Positions 1 to 8,578 of a DNA stretch of 47,062 nt are shown here, piece after piece (positions within the stretch are counted from its first letter, which is position 1; each line of letters begins with the position of its first letter). The notes beneath the pieces were generated by a model. That model saw only the letters and a list, made by a program, of their open reading frames with translations, searched no databases and had not been told where the DNA came from. Source of the DNA: Rhodobiaceae bacterium UBA6963 (GTDB taxonomy: Bacteria; Pseudomonadota; Alphaproteobacteria; RS24); the NCBI GenBank assembly GCA_002450335.1, contig DJZB01000049.1, positions 45,262 through 92,323 on the forward strand, in the 5' to 3' direction. Both the position numbers and the translations under genes were made by a program.

Positions 1-939
1 AAAAACTTTGTTGCCCTGCAGGACAGCCATGAGTGTATTTATTGTGTGGTTGATTTACATGCCATTACCGTCTGGCAAGACCCACAGGAGCTAAAACAGA
101 ATATTTATGAAGTGACCGCGGCATTTCTTGCCGCCGGTGTTGATGCCACAAAACATGTTGTTTTCAACCAGAGTCGCGTTTCTGCTCACGCTGAATTGGG
201 CTGGATTTTAAATTGTGTTTCTCGCATTGGCTGGCTGAACCGGATGACCCAGTTTAAAGAAAAAGCAGGCAAGAACCGTGAAAATGCATCTGTTGGTCTT
301 TATGTTTATCCCAATTTGATGGCGGCGGATATTCTGGCCTATCGCGCAACGCATGTGCCTGTTGGGGATGATCAAAAACAGCACCTTGAACTGGCGCGAG
401 ATATTGCCCAGAAATTCAACCATGATTATCTTGGTGAAGATGCTGCGCCTTTTTTCCCGCTGCCTGAGCCTGTTATTACCGGCGCGGCTACGCGTGTGAT
501 GTCATTGCGCGACGGGTCACGCAAAATGTCCAAATCCGAACCCTCTGAAATGTCGCGCATCACGCTTACAGATGATGCTGACGAAATTGCCAAAAAAATC
601 AGGAAAGCAAAAACAGACCCAGATCCACTTCCCACTGATAAGAGTGGGCTTGAAGGGCGTCCTGAAGCATCAAATCTTGTGGGTATTTTTGCCGCCCTAT
701 CCGGTCAAGAAGTTGAGACAGTCCTTGCTGAATATGGCGGCAGGCAATTTTCGGATTTTAAACCTGCTCTGGCAGATTTGGCAGTTGAGATGATTGCCCC
801 GATAGGTGCTGAAATGTCCCGTTTGCTTGATGCCCCCGAGCATCTTGAGACCGTTCTCGCTGACGGGGCGGCACGCGCTGAAGCTATTGCTGGCCCTGTA
901 TTGGCGCAGGTGAAAGAAATGGTTGGTTTTTCAGCTTAA
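1..939 (+). CDS. trpS: Tryptophanyl-tRNA synthetase (5' truncated)
   Basis: Class I aminoacyl-tRNA synthetase that charges tRNA-Trp in the cytoplasm. The frame is open from base 1, so the first 20-30 residues, including the HIGH motif, lie outside the window; about 312 residues are present. The visible start matches the region just after the HIGH box (ECIYCVVDLHAITVW), and the class I signature KMSKS is intact at 523-537, followed by the usual DDADEIAKKIRKAKTD segment. A GTG at 46 could be mistaken for a start, but codons 1-45 encode conserved TrpS sequence. It is the upstream member of the trpS-usp-nfu run conserved in alphaproteobacteria. The identification is firm; the true start is not visible. 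Confidence 0.96.
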   Translation, partial: KNFVALQDSHECIYCVVDLHAITVWQDPQELKQNIYEVTAAFLAAGVDATKHVVFNQSRVSAHAELGWILNCVSRIGWLNRMTQFKEKAGKNRENASVGLYVYPNLMAADILAYRATHVPVGDDQKQHLELARDIAQKFNHDYLGEDAAPFFPLPEPVITGAATRVMSLRDGSRKMSKSEPSEMSRITLTDDADEIAKKIRKAKTDPDPLPTDKSGLEGRPEASNLVGIFAALSGQEVETVLAEYGGRQFSDFKPALADLAVEMIAPIGAEMSRLLDAPEHLETVLADGAARAEAIAGPVLAQVKEMVGFSA

Positions 940-1018
940 GACAGCTTTAATATTCACGGTCAAGAATAAGAATAAAACAGCGCTTGCCGCATCATTTGAG
1001 ATAAGGCAGTTTATCACT

Positions 1019-1495
1019 ATGTATAAAGACGCACACTTGCCTCGAAAATTTCTGGTTGTCGTAGACGGCACGCCCGAGTCTCGCGCTGCCTTGCGTTGGG
1101 CTGAGCGGCGGGCGCATGGTAATGGGGGTCAGTTGGCTCTTCTGGTGGTGTTGGAGCCCGGCGGTTTTGAGCATTGGCTTGGCGTAGAAACGCTGATGAA
1201 AGAGGAAGCTAAGGAAAATGCCGAGCAGATACTTTCAGAACTCTCTGCCGAGGTTGAAAAGATTGCCGGACGCTCACCGGAGACCCATATAATGGAGGGT
1301 GAAAGAATTGAGCAGGTGATGGCCTTAATCAATAGTGATAAGACCATCTCTACTCTTGTGCTGGCTGCCGGCACAGACCCTGCTGGCCCGGGACCGCTTG
1401 TTGGCGCTCTTGCAACCGGCAAAGCAGGTTTTCATATCCCCGTTACGGTTGTGCCGGGCGAGCTGAGTGATGATGAAATAGACGCGCTGACTTAA
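1019..1495 (+). CDS. Universal stress protein (UspA family)
   Basis: Small cytoplasmic Usp-fold protein of 158 residues. It begins with the typical strand and loop KFLVVVDGTPESRAALRWA, and near the end has the nucleotide-binding-type segment LVLAAGTDPAGPGPLVGAL. The family binds ATP or responds to stress; the specific role here is unknown. The frame is open further upstream to 923, but that ATG lies inside trpS and its 32 extra residues do not look like Usp, so the ATG at 1019 is preferred; a weak AAGGCAG lies upstream. Position between trpS and nfu is the same in many alphaproteobacteria. Confidence 0.85.
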   Translation: MYKDAHLPRKFLVVVDGTPESRAALRWAERRAHGNGGQLALLVVLEPGGFEHWLGVETLMKEEAKENAEQILSELSAEVEKIAGRSPETHIMEGERIEQVMALINSDKTISTLVLAAGTDPAGPGPLVGALATGKAGFHIPVTVVPGELSDDEIDALT

Positions 1496-1546
1496 ATAAT
1501 ATAAGTGCATGAGTGAGATAAGGCGCTACCAGAATCTGGAGAGAAA

Positions 1547-2137
1547 ATGTTTATACAAACCGAAGAAACCCCAAACCCAGCAACACTTAAGTTTCTCCCC
1601 GGGAGAGATGTCATGGGTGCCGCACCACCGGCTGATTTCCCAAATGCCGAGAGCGCGAAAGCCTCTCCTCTTGCGGAAAAACTTTTCAAGATTCCTCAGG
1701 TCAGTAGTGTTTTTCTCGGCTCTGATTTCATTACAATCACTAAATCTGAAGATGATTGGCAGCAACTTAAGCCCCTTCTGCTTACTGCGTTGATGGATTT
1801 CTTTTTGACGGGTTTGCCCGTCATTAATCAGGCGACTACGCAAGAAGGTGCCGGTGACAATGAGGGTGATGAAGATGACTCTGAGATTGTGTCCACCATT
1901 AAACAATTGCTGGATACGCGTGTTCGCCCTGCTGTTGCTCAGGATGGTGGGGATATTGTTTTTCACGGCTATGAAGAGGGCGTAGTTTCTCTGACCATGC
2001 GGGGGGCATGTGCAGGTTGTCCCAGCTCAACAGCCACTCTAAAGCACGGCATTGAAAATTTACTAAAGCATTTTATTCCTGAAATTACCGAAGTGAGAGC
2101 CACGGAAGGAGTTGCTGAGGGAGAAAATCATGCTTGA
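1547..2137 (+). CDS. nfu: NifU-like Fe-S scaffold/carrier (Nfu, NFU1 type)
   Basis: Fe-S cluster carrier of 196 residues with the NFU1-type layout: an N-terminal Nfu_N domain beginning FIQTEETPNPATLKFLPG and a C-terminal NifU domain. The cluster-binding CxxC is visible as GACAGCPSS, preceded by the conserved VRPAVAQDGGDIVF strand. Family knowledge says it passes 4Fe-4S clusters to client enzymes; MiaB, encoded nearby at 5313, is a 4Fe-4S enzyme and a plausible client, but that is inference. The stop codon lies within the start of the following reductase gene (8-nt overlap), so the two are probably translationally coupled. Confidence 0.93.
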   Translation: MFIQTEETPNPATLKFLPGRDVMGAAPPADFPNAESAKASPLAEKLFKIPQVSSVFLGSDFITITKSEDDWQQLKPLLLTALMDFFLTGLPVINQATTQEGAGDNEGDEDDSEIVSTIKQLLDTRVRPAVAQDGGDIVFHGYEEGVVSLTMRGACAGCPSSTATLKHGIENLLKHFIPEITEVRATEGVAEGENHA

Positions 2138-2714
2138 TGATAAGGCCTTGGATTTATTGTTCCGTGAGGCGCGTTCGCAGAATGCTTATGCTGATGTCCC
2201 TATAAGCGATGACACGCTCAAGGCACTCTATGATATATGGAAATATGGCCCTACGAGCGCTAACTGCTCTCCGGCGCGGGTAGTTTTTGTGCGCAGTGAA
2301 GAGGGTAAAGCCAAGTTATTGCCGCATCTTATGGGGGGCAATCAAGAGAAAACAAAGTCAGCTGCTGTGTGCGCGATTATCGGGCATGATGTGAAATTCT
2401 ATGACCGCATCCCTGAGCTCTTTCCGCATCAGCCTGAGGCGCGGGAGTGGTTCAGCAATGATGATAATTTTGCTGCAGAGTCAGCCTTTAGAAATGGGTC
2501 ATTACAGGGCGCATATTTAATGATTGCCGCACGAGCCATGGGGCTTGATGTCGGGCCAATGTCCGGCTTTGATCCAAAAGGGGTTGAGGAAACTTTTTTC
2601 CCGAACAGCACGATAAAGGTAAATTTTCTGTGTAATTTGGGTCAAGGTGATCCGTCGGCTGTTTTTGAGCGTTCGCCCCGCCTCGCCTTCGAGGATGCTT
2701 GCACTCTTGCCTAA
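2130..2714 (+). CDS. rutE: Nitroreductase-family reductase, RutE/malonic semialdehyde reductase type
   Basis: FMN-dependent NAD(P)H oxidoreductase of the nitroreductase fold, 194 residues. It resembles E. coli RutE along its whole length, with the conserved segments GPTSANCSPARVVFV, SAFRNGSLQGAYLMI and GLDVGPMSGFD, and a C-terminal RLAFEDA. RutE reduces malonic semialdehyde to 3-hydroxypropionate in uracil degradation, but no other rut genes are in the window, so the substrate here is uncertain. ATG 2130 is chosen because it starts the RutE-like sequence; the frame stays open to 2112 inside nfu. It overlaps nfu by 8 nt and tsaB by 20 nt. Confidence 0.85.
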   Translation: MLDDKALDLLFREARSQNAYADVPISDDTLKALYDIWKYGPTSANCSPARVVFVRSEEGKAKLLPHLMGGNQEKTKSAAVCAIIGHDVKFYDRIPELFPHQPEAREWFSNDDNFAAESAFRNGSLQGAYLMIAARAMGLDVGPMSGFDPKGVEETFFPNSTIKVNFLCNLGQGDPSAVFERSPRLAFEDACTLA

Positions 2715-3435
2715 TCCGCAACACCGCCCCTTAGTTTTGGTTTGCGATACGTCGCAACAAGCATGCTCGGTTGCGCTTGCGCTCCCAGATGGCAGCATTA
2801 TAGAGCGCCTTGAAGAAACAGGTCGCGGGCATACAGAAAAACTTCCTTTAATGATTGCTGATATTCTGACCTCTTCAAGTGTTGGCTTAAAGGATGTTGA
2901 AAGGTTAGGCGTCACCATAGGGCCCGGAACATTTGCAGGTGTAAGGGTGGGTTTGGCGGCAATGCGTGCCATTCGTATTAGCCACCAACTGCCGATATAT
3001 GCCATCACAACCACGCATGCCATTGTTTTACCTGTCCAACAAATTGCGGGTGGCAATGAAGAGCGTCAGTCTATTGTAGTGATTGATGCACGACGTGGCG
3101 AGCTCTATTGCCAGATTTTTGATGCGCAAGGTGTTCCCATCAGTGATGCCATGGCACACACAGCCAAAGGGCTGGTTGAGATTATAGAAAAACAAGGCAT
3201 AACCCGACCAAACATCATTGGCTCAGGGGCTGAAATTCTGGCGGCGCAGATGCAAACAGATGATTTGACATGTCTGGAAATGCCTTTCTGGCCCCAAGCC
3301 GGACTGATTGCTGAATGGGTTGCCCGTCAGGAAGCCATAATGGAAAACACGCCTCCGCCTGAGCCTTTATATTTACGCCCACCGGACGCAGCCCTTCCAA
3401 GCGCATCCAGTTACCTGACGCGCTTGGAAAGATGA
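2695..3435 (+). CDS. tsaB: tRNA threonylcarbamoyladenosine biosynthesis protein TsaB
   Basis: TsaB (YeaZ) is the ASKHA-fold partner of TsaD in the complex that makes t6A37 in ANN-decoding tRNAs. The 246-residue product has the family's N-terminal LVLVCDTSQQACSVAL and the signature GPGTFAGVRVGLAAMRAI. Its C terminus is longer than the metal-binding-free core and ends in a PEPLYLRPPDA segment, which is typical of TsaB. The ATG at 2695 is favoured over the upstream TTG/ATG in the same frame because the TsaB sequence begins about ten residues later; it overlaps the upstream gene by 20 nt. It is followed 1 nt later by rimI, the usual partner. Confidence 0.93.
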   Translation: MLALLPNPQHRPLVLVCDTSQQACSVALALPDGSIIERLEETGRGHTEKLPLMIADILTSSSVGLKDVERLGVTIGPGTFAGVRVGLAAMRAIRISHQLPIYAITTTHAIVLPVQQIAGGNEERQSIVVIDARRGELYCQIFDAQGVPISDAMAHTAKGLVEIIEKQGITRPNIIGSGAEILAAQMQTDDLTCLEMPFWPQAGLIAEWVARQEAIMENTPPPEPLYLRPPDAALPSASSYLTRLER

Positions 3436-3436
3436 A

Positions 3437-3973
3437 ATGAGGGATGAAAAAGGTTTGATGAATATGAAGTCTCATAGTTCTGTTCAACCTTCACCGAACG
3501 ACATGTCGGATGAAGAGGTAATTACCTGCCCGGCACAACCTGATCCGGTCTTCCTGTCAAATTTGCATGGGGATGGATTCGCGAGTGCCTATGAACAATA
3601 TTGGGATGACAAGGCTATGGCTGAAATGCTCGCTATGACCGGTGTTTTTGTTCACCAGTTCTCAGGGGGTTTCATTATGACTCAAATAAGTTTTGAGACC
3701 GCTGAGATTCTTACCTTTGCCGTGTTGCCCGGTCAGCGCGGTAAAGGCTATGGTGCTGCATTATTGAAAGCCGCGATGCTTCATGCTTTTAATAAAGGGG
3801 CGACACGGATGTTGCTGGAGGTTGCCCCGGATCGTGAAGCCGCTTTGCAGTTATATCGTCGTGCCGGATTTGAACCTGCAGGTGTTCGGAAAAATTATTA
3901 TGCGGGTCCTAAAGGTAAAAGAGATGCTTTTTTAATGGAAACCGGGCTTGGAACAGAGCTTAATTTTAGGTAA
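3437..3973 (+). CDS. rimI: RimI-type ribosomal protein N-acetyltransferase (GNAT)
   Basis: GNAT-fold acetyltransferase of 178 residues directly after tsaB. The acetyl-CoA pyrophosphate loop is seen as LPGQRGKGYGAALL and is followed by the RimI-like LLEVAPDREAALQLYRRAGFEPAGVRKNYY. RimI acetylates the N-terminal alanine of ribosomal protein S18 in E. coli; the substrate here is inferred from context. The first about 35 residues are poorly conserved, so the start could also be the ATG at 3458 or 3464 instead of 3437. The gene is packed between tsaB (1-nt gap) and the Fur-family gene (2-nt gap). Confidence 0.88.
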   Translation: MRDEKGLMNMKSHSSVQPSPNDMSDEEVITCPAQPDPVFLSNLHGDGFASAYEQYWDDKAMAEMLAMTGVFVHQFSGGFIMTQISFETAEILTFAVLPGQRGKGYGAALLKAAMLHAFNKGATRMLLEVAPDREAALQLYRRAGFEPAGVRKNYYAGPKGKRDAFLMETGLGTELNFR

Positions 3974-3975
3974 AC

Positions 3976-4437
3976 ATGATTATGGTTGATGACAGCAAAA
4001 TTGAAGTATTATGTGAGCGTGCCGGCATGCGCATGACGGGTCAACGTCGTGTTATTGCAAGAATCTTATCCGAGTCAGACGACCATCCTGATGTTGAGGT
4101 ACTTCATCGCCGTGCCGTTCTGGAAGATGCGGGAATCTCAATTGCCACAGTTTACCGCACTGTCAAACTATTCGAAGAGGCAGGAATTCTGACCCGCCAC
4201 GATTTTGGGGATGGGCGCTCAAGATATGAGACAATATCTGAGGATCATCATGATCACCTCATTGATTTGCAGTCCGGGAAAGTTATTGAATTTTCAAATG
4301 ATGCCATTGAAGAGCTACAGCGGCAAGTAGCCGAGAAGCTGGGATACAGACTTGTGGATCACAGGTTAGAGCTTTACGGCGTTCCGCTTGAACATGGAAA
4401 ACCTGCAGGTGCTTCTGACGATAATCAGGACAGTTAA
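3976..4437 (+). CDS. Fur-family metalloregulator (Fur/Mur type)
   Basis: DNA-binding metal-responsive repressor of 153 residues. The winged-helix half is clear (GMRMTGQRRVIARIL, then ISIATVYRTVKLFEEAGIL with the recognition helix), followed by the metal-binding motif HHDH at residues 91-94. The CxxC that binds structural zinc in E. coli Fur is replaced by LQSG after HHDHLID, as in alphaproteobacterial Fur/Mur proteins, which in this class sense mainly manganese. It lies 2 nt after rimI and 2 nt before plsC, so it is co-transcribed with housekeeping genes, as in Rhizobiales. Irr, encoded at 25595, is a second and distinct family member. Whether the metal is Fe or Mn cannot be decided from sequence. 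Confidence 0.9.
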   Translation: MIMVDDSKIEVLCERAGMRMTGQRRVIARILSESDDHPDVEVLHRRAVLEDAGISIATVYRTVKLFEEAGILTRHDFGDGRSRYETISEDHHDHLIDLQSGKVIEFSNDAIEELQRQVAEKLGYRLVDHRLELYGVPLEHGKPAGASDDNQDS

Positions 4438-4439
4438 TT

Positions 4440-5285
4440 ATGCTTCCTGACATTATTCGTATTGCTCTTCGCTTGATATTGGTTGTTGTTCTTTTGTTTA
4501 TTATGACGCCATTTCAAATTTTTGTAATTAGTTTGCGTTTGCCGGGCAGTGACAAGCTACCGCTTCTGTTTCACAAAGCGATCCTCAAGATTATTGGTGT
4601 CAGGGTGAGGGTGTCGGGGCCCTTACCGGCGCCGGGCACACTGATTGTTAGCAATCATGTTTCATGGCTGGATATATGCATTATCGGTTCTGTTTTGCCG
4701 GTTAATTTTGTTGCTAAAGCGGATATATCCGGATGGCCTATTTTGGGATTTCTGGCGAAATTACAAAAAACACTTTTTATTAAAAGAGATCGACGAAGTG
4801 ACACGGCTAATCAGAGAAACGCCATGCAAGACAGACTGCTTGACGGCAGTCGTTTGCTGCTATTTCCTGAAGGAACAACAGGAGACGGCACAATTGTCTT
4901 TCCTTTTAAGTCCTCTCTTTTTGCCGCCGCTGAAGTGCCGGAAAACGACAATCCGATACCTATTCAACCGCTATCCCTCGCTTTTGCAGAATTAAGCGGC
5001 ATTCCGATGAGTCGACGCATCAGGATTAAATATGCTTGGATTGGTGACATAGGCTTGCTTTCCAATATGCTTTACATTCTCCGAAGTTATTCTTTCACAA
5101 TCAATTTAATCTTCCATGAGCCTACCAATCTTGTTGAAGCCGGGGGCCGCAAGAAGCTTGCCGTCTCCGCACACCGCCAAGTTCAAAATGGCGTGGCGAA
5201 CACCACTGTAGGCTCAATTGCTATTGAGGCAACAGATGCCGACGTGGCGTCCGAACTAAAGGTCGCTGCCAAGCCTCTTGCCTAG
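4440..5285 (+). CDS. plsC: 1-acyl-sn-glycerol-3-phosphate acyltransferase (PlsC family)
   Basis: Membrane-bound acyltransferase that converts lysophosphatidate to phosphatidate in phospholipid synthesis. The 281-residue protein starts with a hydrophobic helix (about residues 5-32), then carries the catalytic HX4D as NHVSWLD (His73, Asp78) and the glycerol-phosphate-binding FPEGTT at 142-147. A related family member, OlsA, makes ornithine lipid and cannot be excluded by motif alone. Start ATG 4440 follows the fur stop by 2 nt with a CAGGACAG-like ribosome binding site. The position between fur/mur and miaB is conserved in alphaproteobacteria. Confidence 0.9.
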   Translation: MLPDIIRIALRLILVVVLLFIMTPFQIFVISLRLPGSDKLPLLFHKAILKIIGVRVRVSGPLPAPGTLIVSNHVSWLDICIIGSVLPVNFVAKADISGWPILGFLAKLQKTLFIKRDRRSDTANQRNAMQDRLLDGSRLLLFPEGTTGDGTIVFPFKSSLFAAAEVPENDNPIPIQPLSLAFAELSGIPMSRRIRIKYAWIGDIGLLSNMLYILRSYSFTINLIFHEPTNLVEAGGRKKLAVSAHRQVQNGVANTTVGSIAIEATDADVASELKVAAKPLA

Positions 5286-5312
5286 AACGCTTAAACTGTC
5301 TAAACGAAACCC

Positions 5313-6701
5313 ATGGAAAAGCATAAATCCGTCTTCATAAAGACATATGGATGCCAAATGAATGTTTATGACAGCGAACGCATGGGCGAGGCGCTGAATA
5401 TGGCTGGCTATCATCCGGTGGATGCGCCTGATAAGGCTGATATGGTTATTCTCAATACCTGTCATATCCGTGAAAAAGCCGCCGAGAAGGTTTATTCCGA
5501 ACTTGGCCGGCTTAAAAAACTAAAAGACATTAATGAAGATATGATTATCGGTGTTGCCGGATGTGTTGCTCAGGCTGAGGGCGAGGAAATGTTGTCTCGT
5601 GCGCCGACGGTGGATATGGTGTTTGGCCCTCAGACTTTTCAGGCACTTCCCGACATGCTGGAGGAACTGGCTGATAACAGGGCAGAGGCGCTTGAACAAA
5701 ACGGCCATATCAAGAAAGCAAAAGGTGTTGTAAGAACAAGTTTTCCTGCAGAAGAAAAATTTGCCCCCCTGTTCGAAACCCCACGCCAGCCATTGGTGCG
5801 TAGCCCTGCCGCTTTTGTCACTGTCCAAGAAGGTTGTGATAAATTCTGCACTTTTTGTGTTGTGCCTTATACAAGAGGGGCTGAAGTCTCCCGTGCGGCA
5901 TTAGAAATCGAAGCCGAAGTTATATCTCTCGCGCAAAAAGGGGTGAGTGAAATTACTCTTTTAGGACAAAATGTTAATGCGTGGCATGACGTTGATGCGT
6001 GGTATGACGTTGATGCAGATGATATTGGACTGGGGCAGCTTTTAAGGCGATTGGCTCAGGTTGATGGCATAGAGCGGCTTCGCTATACCACCTCGCATCC
6101 GCGGGATATGGATGATGCACTGATAGAAGCTCACGCTGATTTGCCTGAGCTCATGCCTTACTTGCATCTGCCCGTGCAAGCTGGGTCGGATAAAATTCTC
6201 AAATCCATGAACAGAAAACACACGGCTGAAGATTATATCAAGCTGGTTGACCGCATCCGTGCGGCGCGGCCTGATATTGCTTTGTCCTCGGATTTCATTG
6301 TTGGCTTTCCGGGCGAGACAGAAGAGGATTTCACGGCGACGCTTGATCTTGTGAAGCAAGTTACTTATGCGCAGGCGTATTCTTTCAAATATAGCCCACG
6401 CCCCGGAACACCGGCTTCTGAGGAAGCACAGATTGATGAGGATGTTAAATCAGAGCGTCTGGCGCGCCTGCAGGATGTCTTGAACGCCCAACAAGTCAGC
6501 TTTAATGCGTCGCAGGCTGGTGAAACGCTAGAGGTCTTGTTTGAAAAGCAAGGCAAGAAGCTTGGGCAGATGGTTGGACGCAGCCCCTATTTACAAACTG
6601 TTCATGTGGATGCAGATGAGACAGTCATCGGCAAAATTTTACCAGTCAAAATTGAAAAAGCCCACGCGAACAGCCTGTCGGGCAATATTTTTGGGGTATA
6701 A
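5313..6701 (+). CDS. miaB: tRNA-2-methylthio-N6-dimethylallyladenosine synthase MiaB
   Basis: Radical SAM methylthiotransferase that adds the methylthio group to i6A37 of tRNA. The 462-residue protein has the three N-terminal cluster cysteines at C14, C50 and C84, the radical SAM CxxxCxxC at C175, C179 and C182 (GCDKFCTFCVVPYTRG), and a C-terminal TRAM domain. The GQNVNA motif is followed by an unusual loop holding two copies of a six-residue repeat (AWHDVD, AWYDVD; residues 223-234) from an 18-bp tandem duplication, in a part where the family varies in length. It is followed by an intrinsic terminator that separates it from ybeZ. Confidence 0.97.
   Translation: MEKHKSVFIKTYGCQMNVYDSERMGEALNMAGYHPVDAPDKADMVILNTCHIREKAAEKVYSELGRLKKLKDINEDMIIGVAGCVAQAEGEEMLSRAPTVDMVFGPQTFQALPDMLEELADNRAEALEQNGHIKKAKGVVRTSFPAEEKFAPLFETPRQPLVRSPAAFVTVQEGCDKFCTFCVVPYTRGAEVSRAALEIEAEVISLAQKGVSEITLLGQNVNAWHDVDAWYDVDADDIGLGQLLRRLAQVDGIERLRYTTSHPRDMDDALIEAHADLPELMPYLHLPVQAGSDKILKSMNRKHTAEDYIKLVDRIRAARPDIALSSDFIVGFPGETEEDFTATLDLVKQVTYAQAYSFKYSPRPGTPASEEAQIDEDVKSERLARLQDVLNAQQVSFNASQAGETLEVLFEKQGKKLGQMVGRSPYLQTVHVDADETVIGKILPVKIEKAHANSLSGNIFGV
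5979..6014 (+). repeat. 18-bp in-frame tandem duplication inside miaB
   Basis: Two adjacent 18-nt units, 5979-5996 and 5997-6014, differ at a single base (cat versus tat). They encode AWHDVD and AWYDVD and keep the miaB frame. The near identity suggests a recent duplication in a length-variable surface loop after the conserved GQNVNA motif. Confidence 0.85.
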
Positions 6702-6772
6702 TTCCTGTTTGGTGTTGCCCTTCCCTCAGTCACGCCTATATGAAGCTTTTGTGAATAAGGGGATTGTCCCTT

Positions 6773-6802
6773 GCGTGGTTGACGCAATCACGCCATATTT
6801 TT
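6773..6802 (+). terminator. Intrinsic terminator after miaB
   Basis: The arms GCGTGGTT (6773-6780) and AATCACGC (6786-6793) form an 8-bp stem with one G-T pair around a 5-nt loop, followed by CATA and a run of five T (6798-6802). A shorter stem AAGGG/CCCTT lies just upstream at about 6758-6772. It ends the trpS-to-miaB run and leaves about 45 nt for a ybeZ promoter. Confidence 0.65.
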
Positions 6803-6847
6803 ATTAATGATATTTCAATTTAACAGCCATATTCGAGGAGCCCGCGA

Positions 6848-7930
6848 TTGAGCAATTTGAAAGCCGGAGCTGCCGCGGATCGCTCCAAAAACAACAGTCA
6901 GCTCATACTGGATTTTGATGATAATCTTTTGCTGAGTGAACTTTTTGGAGCACATGATACCAATCTGGTTCGAATTGAAGAGACGCTCGGCATATCTATT
7001 GTTAGTCGTGGTAATAAGGTTTTTCTCTCTGGCGACCAGACAGCATGTCAACGTGCCGGCGAAGTTCTTGAGCAGCTTTACAGCCGTCTCAAAGTTGGTG
7101 ACCGTATCAGTAAAGGTGATGTTGATGGCGCGTTGCGCATGACTGTTGCGCCTTTGAAGGTCAAGAAAAACAAGTCATTCGTCAAAAACGGAAAAGGATC
7201 GGGTGGTCAAGATTTGAATAGTGGTGTCAGAACTCAAAAACGGGCGGTTGCGCCAAGGTCACCCACACAGGCAAGCTATATAGAAGCCTTGATGCGAGAC
7301 GAATTGATTGTCGGCAGCGGACCTGCGGGTACCGGCAAAACTTACCTTGCCGTCGCCGTTGCAGCGTCCATGCTCGTTGAAGGCAAGGTGGATAGAATTA
7401 TTCTTTCAAGACCTGCGGTTGAAGCTGGGGAAAATCTGGGTTTTCTGCCCGGCGATATGCGGGACAAAGTTGATCCTTATTTACGCCCTCTTTATGACGC
7501 GCTTTATGACATGCTCCCGGGGCCACAGGTTATGCGCAGTATGGAGTCCGGGGAAATTGAAATTGCGCCGCTCGCGTTTATGCGCGGGAGAACGTTAGCC
7601 AATTCTTTTGTCATTTTGGATGAGGCGCAAAATGCCACGCCGATGCAGATGAAAATGTTCCTCACCAGAATGGGTGAAAACAGCCGCATGGTAATCACGG
7701 GTGACCCCAGTCAGGTGGATTTGCCATTTGGGGCAAAATCCGGCCTGAGGGATGCAATGGAAATTCTCCCCAAAGTGAAGGGGGTCAGCGTCATAAACTT
7801 TACTGAGAAAGATGTTGTGCGGCATGATATGGTCACCCGCATCGTCAAGGCTTATAATAAACGCGACAGAAAGCTCACTGATTTTAAAGACAATCCTAAA
7901 TCAGAAGCCAACAAAGACTCTGAGACTTAA
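6848..7930 (+). CDS. ybeZ: PhoH-like ATPase YbeZ
   Basis: PhoH-family P-loop ATPase of 360 residues, a partner of the RNase YbeY. The N-terminal about 110 residues resemble the nucleic-acid-binding part of this family, then a Walker A GPAGTGKT lies at residues 158-165 and a Walker B FVILDEAQNA follows, with GDPSQVDLP downstream. The start is TTG at 6848: a good CGAGGAG ribosome binding site ends at 6840, 7 nt ahead, and no ATG in this frame lies close by. The order ybeZ-ybeY-corC-lnt is conserved across proteobacteria and supports a role in rRNA maturation and ribosome quality control. Confidence 0.94.
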   Translation: MSNLKAGAAADRSKNNSQLILDFDDNLLLSELFGAHDTNLVRIEETLGISIVSRGNKVFLSGDQTACQRAGEVLEQLYSRLKVGDRISKGDVDGALRMTVAPLKVKKNKSFVKNGKGSGGQDLNSGVRTQKRAVAPRSPTQASYIEALMRDELIVGSGPAGTGKTYLAVAVAASMLVEGKVDRIILSRPAVEAGENLGFLPGDMRDKVDPYLRPLYDALYDMLPGPQVMRSMESGEIEIAPLAFMRGRTLANSFVILDEAQNATPMQMKMFLTRMGENSRMVITGDPSQVDLPFGAKSGLRDAMEILPKVKGVSVINFTEKDVVRHDMVTRIVKAYNKRDRKLTDFKDNPKSEANKDSET

Positions 7931-8005
7931 TGGGGAGTTTTGAGAGAAGCCCAAAGCAATGCCGCTTCATATAATAAGACTGTAATGGTATATAATTGTT
8001 AAGAA

Positions 8006-8578
8006 ATGCCTGATCAATCGTCTGCAAATAAACCAAGTGAAGATGAGAGAACTCTTTTAGTCGAGATTGTGGCTGAGCAATCTGACTGGGAAAAGGGAGC
8101 TTGGGACGGTGTCCAAGCTGACATCCGACATGCCGCAATCGCAGCATTTCATGCTGGCATTGGCGCGCGAAATGATATGTCTGCTCCAGAAGCTGATATT
8201 GAGATCAGCATTCGCTTGACGGATGATAAGGAAATGAGAAATCTTAATGCTCAATGGCGCAGTATTGACCGCCCGACAAATGTTCTCTCCTTTCCGAATT
8301 GGGATGCTGTTTCTGAGCCTTTCAATGGTGAAGTTGTTATTTTGCTGGGTGATGTCGTGCTGGCGCGACAAACCATTGAGGCAGAAGCTGATGAAGCTAA
8401 TCTCTCGCCCGTTAACCATGTTAAACATCTTGTTGTTCACGGCGTTCTTCATTTGCTGGGCTTTGACCATGAAACAGAAGAGGAAGCCGACATTATGGAG
8501 TCTTTGGAGGTTAAAGTGCTTTCCAATATTGGGGTAGCATCTCCTTATAAGGACAGGAAAAAGGAAAATGTTATATGA
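8006..8578 (+). CDS. ybeY: Endoribonuclease YbeY (16S rRNA maturation)
   Basis: Single-strand-specific metallo-endoribonuclease needed for 16S rRNA 3'-end maturation and 70S quality control. The zinc-binding motif HGVLHLLGFDH is present with His145, His149 and His155, and the preceding RPTNVLSFP segment is typical. At 190 residues it is slightly longer than E. coli YbeY because of an N-terminal extension. ATG 8006 has no strong ribosome binding site (GTTAAGAA upstream). Its stop overlaps the corC start in ATGA at 8575-8578, so the genes are coupled. Confidence 0.95.
   Translation: MPDQSSANKPSEDERTLLVEIVAEQSDWEKGAWDGVQADIRHAAIAAFHAGIGARNDMSAPEADIEISIRLTDDKEMRNLNAQWRSIDRPTNVLSFPNWDAVSEPFNGEVVILLGDVVLARQTIEAEADEANLSPVNHVKHLVVHGVLHLLGFDHETEEEADIMESLEVKVLSNIGVASPYKDRKKENVI

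Noticed and set aside
2517..3056. 179-codon minus-strand frame across rutE and tsaB
   Set aside because: It is antisense to two genes with clear family motifs and its translation resembles nothing.
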